A stretch of 34,188 nt of DNA. It comes from a virus. Location: the IMG/VR virus record IMGVR_UViG_3300027734_000016, positions 1-34,188 of that record. The stretch is one strand, 5' to 3'. Both the position numbers and the translations under genes were made by a program. The notes under the pieces are model-generated. The model was not told where the DNA came from and searched no databases. It saw nothing but the letters and a program-made list of their open reading frames with translations. The first letter of the stretch is position 1, and each line of letters opens with the position of its first letter. Positions 27,429 through 34,188 of this stretch are shown one piece after another.

Positions 27429-29701
27429 TGGCAAACGATAAAGCTACAGTCAATCATACTTATGAGGACTGGTATAAAACGATTATGGGCTATGAGCGCA
27501 GCTACAAGCGTTGGGAAGCCAGAGTAGACCGCATTGTTAAGAAATATAAAGATGATAGCCGATACGACAGAAATCCTAATGCACGCTTCAACATACTCTG
27601 GAGCAATGTTCAGACTATACAGCCAGCTATCTTTGCAAGACTTCCTCGACCTGATGTTAGCCGTAGGTTTAGGGACAATGACCCAATAGGTAGAGTAGCG
27701 TCAATGATGCTTGAAAGAGCATTAGAGTTTGAAATTGAGCATTATGGCGACTACAAATCAGCAATGAATAACGCAGTTTTAGACAGATTGTTAGGTGGTC
27801 GTGGTGTAGCTTGGGTGCGTTATGAGCCACATATTGTAGGTGAAGAAGCTGGCGCAGAAGATATGCCTGATGACGGGCTAAGCGTAACTGAAGATAGTGA
27901 CGAAGCTGAAACATCTGAAGCAACAGAAATTGAGTCACAAGAGCGCATTGAGTATGAGTGCTGCCCTGTTGACTATGTCCACTGGCGTGACTTTGGGCAT
28001 ACGATTGCTCGCACATGGGAAGAAGTAACAGCAGTCTGGCGCAGAGTGTATATGTCTAGACCTGCGCTTGTTGAGCGTTTTGGTGAAGAATTAGGCTACA
28101 AGATACCGCTAGATACAAAGCCTGATGACTTGAAACAGTCGTACAAGTCAGACGATGGAGTATATGAAGCGGTGATATACGAAGTCTGGGACAAAGAAAC
28201 AGGCAAAGTATTATGGATTTCTAAGTCACTAGGCAAAATTGTTGACGAAAGAGATGACCCATTAGGTCTTGAAAACTTTTGGCCATGCCCAAAACCACTC
28301 TATGCAACATTAACAACTGACTCTTTAGAGCCTATTCCTGACTTTACTATTTATCAGGACCAAGCAAGAGAATTAGATGTTTTATGCGACAGAATTGATG
28401 GATTGATTAACGCATTGAAAGTGCGTGGTGTATATGACGCTTCAGCAAGTGAGCTACAACGCTTATTCTCTGAGGGTGAAAACAACACTATGATTCCAGT
28501 AAGTAACTGGATGGCATTTGCTGAGAAGCAAGGCATGAAAGGTGCGATTGATTTAGTAGATTTAGCACCATTTGCAAGCGCATTGATGTCATGCTATCAA
28601 GCAATGGACCAAGTTAAAGGTCAAATCTATGAATTAATGGGTATTGCAGATATTCAGCGTGGTCAGTCTGACCCTAATGACACGCTTGGCGCCCAAATCA
28701 TTAAATCAAATAATGCAGCAGGTCGCTTAAAAACACAGCAGCACGCAGTCGTTGACTTTGCTACTAGCTTGTTAAGCATTAAAGCGCAGATTATTTGCAA
28801 TCATTTTACTGATGACACGCTTGTTAAGATTTCTGGTGCAATGCAGCTTTCTGAGCAAGACAAGCAGTTTATTCCTCAAGCTATTGCGTTATTGCGTGAT
28901 GAAGCAGCTAAAAACTTCAGAATTGAGGTCACTTCTGACTCAATGATTTATCAAGATGAGCAGCAAGAAAAAGCTGATAGAACAGCATTTTTAGCAGCAG
29001 TAGGTCAGTTTATGCAAATGGCTTTGCCAGCAGCTACACAAGCGCCTGAATTAACACCAATGTTAATGGAAATGCTGAAGTTTGGCGTAACAGCATTTAA
29101 AGCTGGTAAACAATTAGAAGGCATTATTGACCAAACTGCTGATGATTTGCGTAAACAGTACGAAATGACTAAAGGTCAGCCTAAACCACCATCACCTGAG
29201 ATTCAAAAAGCGCAGATGGAATCACAAGCTAAGATGCAGCAGCTTCAAATGCAATCACAGCTTGAACAGCAAAAAATGCAGGCGCAAATTGAGGTTGAGA
29301 AAGCTAAACAAGAATTCCAAGCACAAGAAAATCAGCTTAAATTCCAACTTGAAGAACAGCGTAATCAGATGGACAGAGAGATGGAGCTAAAAGTGGCGCA
29401 AATGAAGATGATGACAGAGCGCAACACTCAAGTGCTGTTAGCTCACATTAACAATGGCGCTAAGATTGAAGTAGCTCGTATTGGCTCTGATGACTCTGAT
29501 GGCACAATGGCGTATGCAAATGAGCAAGATATGGCACAAGCTATGCAACATCCAATGCAGCCTATTGCAGACGCTATTGGTCAAGGTAATCAACAAATGG
29601 CAGGCGCAATTAGTCAATTAGTTAACACAATTAATGAGCAAAATAATCGACCTAGAACAATCGTAAGAGGTCCTGATGGTCGTGTAACTGGAGTCCAATA
29701 A
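27428..29701 (+). CDS. Portal protein
   Basis: 757 residues from the ATG at 27428 (overlapping the terminase stop; an upstream frame start at 27389 lies inside the terminase). The start YEDWYKTIMGYERSYKRWEA and the region NARFNILWSNVQTIQPAIFA are typical of P22-type portals, and the length is close to P22 gp1 (725). Residues about 590-670 are a long Gln/Glu/Met-rich coiled coil, as expected for the barrel or tail-end segment. An acidic loop (about residues 145-180) lies near the middle. It makes the dodecameric channel through which terminase packages DNA. Downstream is a fibre gene (TAATG overlap). Confidence 0.93.
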   Translation: MANDKATVNHTYEDWYKTIMGYERSYKRWEARVDRIVKKYKDDSRYDRNPNARFNILWSNVQTIQPAIFARLPRPDVSRRFRDNDPIGRVASMMLERALEFEIEHYGDYKSAMNNAVLDRLLGGRGVAWVRYEPHIVGEEAGAEDMPDDGLSVTEDSDEAETSEATEIESQERIEYECCPVDYVHWRDFGHTIARTWEEVTAVWRRVYMSRPALVERFGEELGYKIPLDTKPDDLKQSYKSDDGVYEAVIYEVWDKETGKVLWISKSLGKIVDERDDPLGLENFWPCPKPLYATLTTDSLEPIPDFTIYQDQARELDVLCDRIDGLINALKVRGVYDASASELQRLFSEGENNTMIPVSNWMAFAEKQGMKGAIDLVDLAPFASALMSCYQAMDQVKGQIYELMGIADIQRGQSDPNDTLGAQIIKSNNAAGRLKTQQHAVVDFATSLLSIKAQIICNHFTDDTLVKISGAMQLSEQDKQFIPQAIALLRDEAAKNFRIEVTSDSMIYQDEQQEKADRTAFLAAVGQFMQMALPAATQAPELTPMLMEMLKFGVTAFKAGKQLEGIIDQTADDLRKQYEMTKGQPKPPSPEIQKAQMESQAKMQQLQMQSQLEQQKMQAQIEVEKAKQEFQAQENQLKFQLEEQRNQMDREMELKVAQMKMMTERNTQVLLAHINNGAKIEVARIGSDDSDGTMAYANEQDMAQAMQHPMQPIADAIGQGNQQMAGAISQLVNTINEQNNRPRTIVRGPDGRVTGVQ

Positions 29702-31569
29702 TGGCTATTACAGTCAAGCATACCAAGGTTTCAACGATACCTGATGGGGATGACACAAGTGTTGTACGACCAAGTGATTGGAACGCAGACCATCAATTAG
29801 TAGGTACTGTACCTGTAGCCAATGGTGGTACAGGCGCAGCTACATTGACTGGCTATGTAAAAGGCAATGGCACTTCAGCGATGACTGCTGCTGCGACTAT
29901 ACCTAATACTGATATTACGGGCTTAGGCACAATGTCAACGCAAAACAGTAACAACATATCTGTTACTGGTGGCTCAATGAATGGCGTTACTATTAGCGAT
30001 TATGTTGCAAATGCAACAAAAGGTGTAGCTAATGGTGTAGCAAGTTTAGATGGCTCAGGCACAGTACCTGTCAGTCAATTACCCGCAGCAGTTTTAGGCG
30101 CATTAAGTTATCAAGGAACATGGAATGCCAGCACAAATACCCCTACTCTTACTTCATCTGTTGGCACTAAGGGTTACTACTATGTTGTATCTGTTGCTGG
30201 TAGCACTAATCTTAACGGGATTACAGATTGGCAAGTGGGTGACTGGGCTGTTTACAATGGTACTGCTTGGCAAAAAATAGATAACACAGACGCAGTAACT
30301 AGCGTAAACGGCTATACAGGCACAGTCGTTTTAACTACTACTGATGTCGCTGAAGGCACAAACCAATACTTTACAACCTCTAGAGCAAGAACTTCTGTAA
30401 GTGCTGGTACAGGCATTAGTTATGATAGTGGCACAGGCGTAATTACCAATTCAAGTCCATCTTTAGGTGGTGATGTAGTAGGCCCAACAAGCGCAACAGA
30501 CAATGCTGTAGTCAGATTTGACACCACAACAGGCAAATTAATACAAAACAGCGTAGTAACTATAGGTGACACAGGCGCAGCTACAGGGTTTACAACGCTT
30601 TCAGCTTCTACTAGCGTTACAACACCTATTGTCCAAGCATCAAACTCAGGCGGTTTATCTCTTAAAAACTCTGCAGGCACTACTCAAATTAGCATGGGCG
30701 CTGGTGGTGGTGACAATGCTTCAATTAATGTTTCCACAAACATAAACGGCACTAACGCACAAATTGACATTAGCCCTACAGGTACAGGTCATGTGCATAT
30801 AAATCCTACTGGCGTTAATTCAATTCAAATAAACCCTACTTATGTAGGAACAATGGATAATATGACTATTGGGGCAACAACTCCAAAAGCCATTACAGGC
30901 ACAACCATTACTGCTACTACATTTAGTGGTTCTGGTGCAAGCCTTACTTCTATACCTAATTCTGCGCTTGTAAACTCTGCCATTACTATTAATGGCACAA
31001 GCACAAGTCTAGGTGGGTCGATTTCAGTAGGCACAGTTACTAGCGTTACTGGTACTGCTCCTGTAGTTTCAAGCGGTGGCAATACACCTGCAATTAGTAT
31101 GGCTGCTGCAAATACTACGACTAATGGCTATTTGACAAGCACAGACTGGAATACATTTAACGGCAAACAAGCTGCAGGTACTTATGTAAATTCAGTAAGT
31201 GGCACAGCTACACGCATTACTTCTACAGGTGGCGTAACTCCTGTAATTGATTTGGCTTCAGGTGTAGCGACTGCAGGCACAACTGGCTCAAGCAGTTTAA
31301 TTCCTGTAATCACTATTGACACTTATGGTCGTGTAACAAGTATTACTACTGCTTCAAACCCACAAGGTACAGTCACCAGCGTAGGTGGCACAGGCACAAT
31401 CAACGGATTAACATTAACTGGTACAGTCACATCGTCTGGCAATTTAACGCTTGGTGGCACTTTAGATTTGTCTAGTCCACCCGCTATTGGTGGCACAACA
31501 GCAGCAGCTATAACAGGCACAACAATTACTGCTACTAAGTATGTAGGCGTGTCTGGTGGTACTTTCTAA
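29701..31569 (+). CDS. Tail fibre/spike protein, first of two
   Basis: 622 residues, extremely Thr/Ser/Gly/Asn-rich. Residues 1-80 form the virion-binding part (TVKHTKVSTIPDGDDTSVVR, then PSDWNADHQLVGTVPVANGG), followed by several beta-repeat sections (WNASTNTPTLTSSVGTKGYY, GYLTSTDWNTFNGKQAAGTY). ITGTTITAT occurs twice, once in the middle and once at the C-terminus, which ends KYVGVSGGTF. There is no S74 chaperone here. A fibre gene between the portal and scaffold is unusual and may have been inserted; it may be a side fibre or form a hetero-oligomer with the next small gene. Confidence 0.75.
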   Translation: MAITVKHTKVSTIPDGDDTSVVRPSDWNADHQLVGTVPVANGGTGAATLTGYVKGNGTSAMTAAATIPNTDITGLGTMSTQNSNNISVTGGSMNGVTISDYVANATKGVANGVASLDGSGTVPVSQLPAAVLGALSYQGTWNASTNTPTLTSSVGTKGYYYVVSVAGSTNLNGITDWQVGDWAVYNGTAWQKIDNTDAVTSVNGYTGTVVLTTTDVAEGTNQYFTTSRARTSVSAGTGISYDSGTGVITNSSPSLGGDVVGPTSATDNAVVRFDTTTGKLIQNSVVTIGDTGAATGFTTLSASTSVTTPIVQASNSGGLSLKNSAGTTQISMGAGGGDNASINVSTNINGTNAQIDISPTGTGHVHINPTGVNSIQINPTYVGTMDNMTIGATTPKAITGTTITATTFSGSGASLTSIPNSALVNSAITINGTSTSLGGSISVGTVTSVTGTAPVVSSGGNTPAISMAAANTTTNGYLTSTDWNTFNGKQAAGTYVNSVSGTATRITSTGGVTPVIDLASGVATAGTTGSSSLIPVITIDTYGRVTSITTASNPQGTVTSVGGTGTINGLTLTGTVTSSGNLTLGGTLDLSSPPAIGGTTAAAITGTTITATKYVGVSGGTF

Positions 31570-32046
31570 ATGTTTCAAACAGCTTTTCAAGTAAATGCGT
31601 TTCAGAATGACGCTTTTCAAATTGTCATTACACCTGTTGTTACAAAGAATGGCGGGGATGATGCGCCATATACAAGAGAAGAATTAAAGCGCCTTAAAGG
31701 TATTCAGAAGAAACTGCGTCAAGCAGAAGAAAAGCGCATTGCTGCACTCAAGTCTGATGCTGAAAATCGCAAGCAAACTATTGCTGATTTAGTAGACCCA
31801 AAACCCGTTGCAAAGAAACAACAAACTAATATACAATCCAATCAAGAAGTTAGCGTTGATATACCGTCAAACCTAGCAAATATTGACCGATACATCGCTA
31901 ATCTTGTAACACAACAACAAGACTTGCAAAACGCTGTATTGATAAGAGCTGCAAAACTCAGATTAGAGCAAGAGTTAGCAATCTTAGAAGTTAAGCGTCA
32001 AGCAGAATTAGACGATGAGGAAGCATTATTAGCACTCTTACTTTAA
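31570..32046 (+). CDS. Fibre-tip-like or coiled-coil protein downstream of the first fibre
   Basis: 158 residues starting directly after the fibre stop. The first 20 residues, FQTAFQVNAFQNDAFQIVI, are a repeated AFQ.DAFQ motif that I recognise from small phage-tail or metagenomic fibre proteins. The rest is a charged coiled coil (RLKGIQKKLRQAEEKRIAAL and NAVLIRAAKLRLEQELAILE). A trimeric connector, fibre-tip or fibre-chaperone role is possible. The 3' end overlaps the following glycosyltransferase gene by 19 bases if the ATT start is used. Confidence 0.6.
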   Translation: MFQTAFQVNAFQNDAFQIVITPVVTKNGGDDAPYTREELKRLKGIQKKLRQAEEKRIAALKSDAENRKQTIADLVDPKPVAKKQQTNIQSNQEVSVDIPSNLANIDRYIANLVTQQQDLQNAVLIRAAKLRLEQELAILEVKRQAELDDEEALLALLL

Positions 32047-32936
32047 ACCCGCACACAGAATACAAAAAAGCATACGAACACCTGCACGCTGGTCGTTTAG
32101 ACGCTGGTTTTAGACTCTTTGAATATAGATGGCACCCTGAGATTATTGCTAATCAAGCGCAGCCATATCATCAAAAGTTAAAAATGCCTGTTTGGCGAGG
32201 CGAAAGTCTTTTAGGCAAGACAATTACTGTGCAAGCAGAGCAAGGCTTTGGCGACATCATTCAATATGCACGCTTTTTGCCTTTTTTAAAGGTAATGGGC
32301 GCTAAATCTGTTGTTTTATTACAACATGGCTCACTACATACGCTATTTGGTCAGATGGAATGTGTTGATACATTCACCAATATGCCAGAAGAGGGTATTG
32401 CAACAGAGTCAGACTACTGGATTGGCATTATTTCGTTGCCTTATTACATTAGTTTGGCGCCCGCATACGCTAAAGCGTTGTTTCCATGCAACTTAAACAA
32501 GATTGTAGGGTCAGAAGGCTATTTAGACGCTATACCTAGCAATATCCCTAAAAAACTCGCAGTAAATTGGTCTACTTCAAAGGGTCTTTTGCACTATGTA
32601 CGCACTATGCACCCCGAAAAGATGCTTGAGCTAGTAGGTCCTGACGCTTATTCGTTTAATCCTGAAGAAGATAGGTTTTGGTCGCCACTTCCTAAAGATG
32701 GTTGGCAAAAAGACTGGAATAAGACTGCAAGTCATCTCAAAGCCTGCAAAGGTTTAGTGACTGTAGATACAGGAATAGCACATTTAGCAGGCGCATTAGG
32801 TGTAAAGACTATTGTGATTATGCCTAAAAAAGAATTTAAGTGCTGGCGATGGAAACACGGCACATGGTACAACTCTGTAGTCACAGTCGAAGAAGAAGAA
32901 TTGCACAAAATACCCGATTTAATAAGGAGAATGTAA
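32028..32936 (+). CDS. TPR-type glycosyltransferase C-domain protein, probable ATT start
   Basis: 302 residues if translation starts at ATT 32028, which follows GAGGAAGC at a good distance; 250 residues from the first ATG at 32184. The segment before that ATG is clearly part of the domain (EYKKAYEHLHAGRLDAGFRL, then FEYRWHPE), so the ATG start would cut off a conserved helix. Typical motifs follow: WRGESLLGKTITVQAEQGFG, DIIQYARFLPFLK and TVDTGIAHLAGALGVKTIV. This is the family of glycosyltransferase domains that follow TPR repeats. It may glycosylate the fibre or another structural protein encoded next to it, or host surface sugars. Confidence 0.78.
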   Translation: MSTLTLNPHTEYKKAYEHLHAGRLDAGFRLFEYRWHPEIIANQAQPYHQKLKMPVWRGESLLGKTITVQAEQGFGDIIQYARFLPFLKVMGAKSVVLLQHGSLHTLFGQMECVDTFTNMPEEGIATESDYWIGIISLPYYISLAPAYAKALFPCNLNKIVGSEGYLDAIPSNIPKKLAVNWSTSKGLLHYVRTMHPEKMLELVGPDAYSFNPEEDRFWSPLPKDGWQKDWNKTASHLKACKGLVTVDTGIAHLAGALGVKTIVIMPKKEFKCWRWKHGTWYNSVVTVEEEELHKIPDLIRRM

Positions 32937-33328
32937 TGGCATTAGTAAAAGTCACGGTAACTTGCCCGCATTGTAAGGTTGACCATGAAGAATATGACGC
33001 AGCGCAATATGATGACAAAGAGCATTATCTTGCTTACTGGAATATCCCATTTAACACACCTGAAGCTGAAGCAGCTTGGCAAGCAAAGCTAAGTATGGCG
33101 CCCAAAGAAGCGCCAATGGTAATGTCTGACATACCAGGTCATATTTCAATGGCTGATGGCTCATGGGTAGATAGTCGTAGTAAACACAGAGAAAACCTAA
33201 AACGCAACGGTTGTATCGAATTAGGCAACGATGTGCCCATGCAACAAAAAGCACCAGAAATGAGCAGACAGTCACAAGAAGCACGAAAGCGTCAAATTGC
33301 AGAGCTGGCATACGCCAAATTACGATAA
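32936..33328 (+). CDS. Small head-cluster protein with one CxxC
   Basis: 130 residues from the ATG at 32936 (TAATG overlap, AAGGAG site). An N-terminal CPHCKVDHEEYDAAQYDDKE knuckle is followed by an aromatic/acidic part (HYLAYWNIPFNTPEAEAAWQ). A linker leads to SWVDSRSKHRENLKRNGCIE and a basic helix (SRQSQEARKRQIAELAYAKL). The zinc-ribbon half and basic tail suggest a DNA- or protein-binding accessory. It lies immediately before the scaffold gene and is probably part of head assembly. The family is not known to me with certainty. Confidence 0.6.
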   Translation: MALVKVTVTCPHCKVDHEEYDAAQYDDKEHYLAYWNIPFNTPEAEAAWQAKLSMAPKEAPMVMSDIPGHISMADGSWVDSRSKHRENLKRNGCIELGNDVPMQQKAPEMSRQSQEARKRQIAELAYAKLR

Positions 33329-33343
33329 CCCATTGGAGAAACC

Positions 33344-34188
33344 ATGTCAGAAGAAAACTTAGACCGCAGAGATTTATTAGAAGCTGCATTAGACGCAGCA
33401 GAGGAAGGCACCCTTGAAACACCCATCGAAAAAGACATTGAAGTGGCTGAAAAGGACGACATTTCCGAGGAGTCCGCTCAAGAGGAAATTAGCGCACAAG
33501 ATAACGAAGAAACTGCCGAAGATGCTGAGCCTGTTGAATTTAAGGATGAGGATGAGGCGCCGAAGGAGAAAGTAACTCGCCCATCTACATGGAAAAAAGA
33601 GTATGTCCAAATATGGGACAAGATGGAAGCTGGCGAGCAGATTAGTAAAGAAGATTTCACTAAATTTGCTGAATACGCTAATCAGCGTGAGTCAGAATAC
33701 AAAAAAGGCGTAAGCACTTATAAAGCTGAAGCTGACAGAGCTAGAGGCTACGAAGAAGCTATTGCGCCATTTGTACCTGAGCTGCAAGCACAAAATATTA
33801 GCCCTGCTGCATGGATTAATAACTTAGGTCGTGCCCACATGATTTTGACTAAAGCGCCATACGAGCAGAAAGTCCAAATGTTTCAGCGACTTGCACAGGA
33901 TTATGGTATACAATTAAATGGTGAAGGTGTTGCGCCTATACAACAAGACGCATATACTCAACAACTGATGAACCAATTAAATCAGGTTAATCAAGAAGTT
34001 TCATCTATTAAGAGTCGGTTTCAACATGAAGAAAACCAACGCTTAACAAATGAAATTGAAAGAGTAAGAAGTGATGCGGAGAAATTCCCGCATTTTGATG
34101 TGGTAAGGGAAGAAATGGCTCAATTACTTGAGCTAGGGAAAGCCCAAGACCTAGAAACGGCCTACAAGAAAGCCGTGCGTATGAATGA
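33344..34188 (+). CDS. Scaffold protein, 5' part (continues at window start)
   Basis: The gene starts at ATG 33344 with TTGGAGAAACC as ribosome site. The first 85 residues are very acidic (ALDAAEEGTLETPIEKDIEV, then EEISAQDNEETAEDAEPVEF). They are followed by a Trp-containing segment (RPSTWKKEYVQIWDKMEAGE) and long charged helices to the window end. Joined to bases 128-335 it makes a 350-residue protein. Acidic N-terminus, coiled core, basic C-terminus and position just upstream of the capsid gene are the standard features of an internal scaffold. Confidence 0.78.
   Translation, partial: MSEENLDRRDLLEAALDAAEEGTLETPIEKDIEVAEKDDISEESAQEEISAQDNEETAEDAEPVEFKDEDEAPKEKVTRPSTWKKEYVQIWDKMEAGEQISKEDFTKFAEYANQRESEYKKGVSTYKAEADRARGYEEAIAPFVPELQAQNISPAAWINNLGRAHMILTKAPYEQKVQMFQRLAQDYGIQLNGEGVAPIQQDAYTQQLMNQLNQVNQEVSSIKSRFQHEENQRLTNEIERVRSDAEKFPHFDVVREEMAQLLELGKAQDLETAYKKAVRMN
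34062..34188. repeat. 127-bp terminal direct repeat, right copy
   Basis: Identical to bases 1-127; the scaffold frame continues from here to base 335. The window therefore closes into a 34,061-bp circle. Confidence 0.95.

Noticed and set aside
32019-32046. Programmed -1 frameshift joining the coiled-coil gene (31570) to the glycosyltransferase
   Set aside because: No X XXY YYZ slippery heptamer is present in the 28-base overlap and no strong downstream hairpin was seen. An ATT start with a good ribosome site explains the data better, although it remains unproven.
1-34188. CRISPR arrays, insertion sequences, rRNA or tRNA genes
   Set aside because: No regularly spaced identical repeats, transposase motifs or RNA gene signatures were seen on either strand by eye.
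34062-34188. True physical terminal repeat (T7-like) of 127 bp
   Set aside because: It lies inside the scaffold coding sequence and its length equals a common k-mer size, so an assembly overlap is the better explanation.

Overview
The window is almost certainly one complete circular genome of an uncultivated short-tailed (podovirus-type) phage of a Gram-negative bacterium. The first and last 127 bases are identical, and the scaffold gene reads without interruption across that junction, so the unique genome is 34,061 bp. A terminal overlap of exactly 127 bp is typical of a contig closed by a k=127 assembler; it is probably not a physical end, and headful packaging is a reasonable inference. 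The Gram-negative host is supported by a complete spanin pair (Rz with an embedded Rz1 lipoprotein). The A+T-rich sequence and the family types suggest a beta- or gammaproteobacterial, possibly freshwater, host (inference). There is no tail tape measure or sheath, no DNA or RNA polymerase, no integrase and no CI-like repressor.

Layout. (1) Late rightward arm, 24191 through the junction to 13973: a VRR-NUC nuclease, a ferritin-like protein, four small lysine-rich proteins, terminase small and large subunits, portal, a first tail fibre, a glycosyltransferase that seems to use an ATT start, scaffold, major capsid protein, a probable decoration protein, a head-tail adaptor, a P22 gp10-like stabilisation protein, a GNAT-like protein, three or four Gln/Ala-rich ejection proteins, a second fibre with 17-residue repeats and an S74 chaperone, and a lysis cassette (holin-like proteins, Rz/Rz1, GH108 endolysin). 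(2) Two leftward early blocks. Block 13970-15287 holds seven small unknown genes. Block 15658-17557 is a recombination module: ERF annealing protein, SSB-like protein with an acidic tip, and a PD-(D/E)XK exonuclease. (3) A rightward early block, 17669-22793: Cro/YdaS-like regulator, exported protein, DUF1376 replication protein, a PAPS-reductase-like ATP pyrophosphatase next to a TET-associated-type glycosyltransferase, several small genes, a second PD-(D/E)XK-like protein and a Ref-like HNH nuclease. (4) A short leftward pair, 22834-24143: SprT-like metalloprotease and calcineurin-like phosphoesterase.

Control signals visible in the sequence are a 14-bp perfect palindrome (TTGACCTAGGTCAA) present twice, ATAGGT-type repeats, two leader hairpins with the same loop and compensatory stem changes ahead of the two leftward operons, an intrinsic terminator after the capsid/decoration pair, and a good -10 box ahead of the late arm. 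The 370-bp gap 15288-15657 has no convincing gene but is dense in inverted repeats and is the best candidate for a structured RNA or replication origin.

The most interesting items are the PAPS-reductase-like/TAGT gene pair (a possible DNA hypermodification system without a TET oxygenase), the structured 15.4-15.66 kb region with its shared operator palindrome, and the non-canonical ATT start of the glycosyltransferase in the head cluster.
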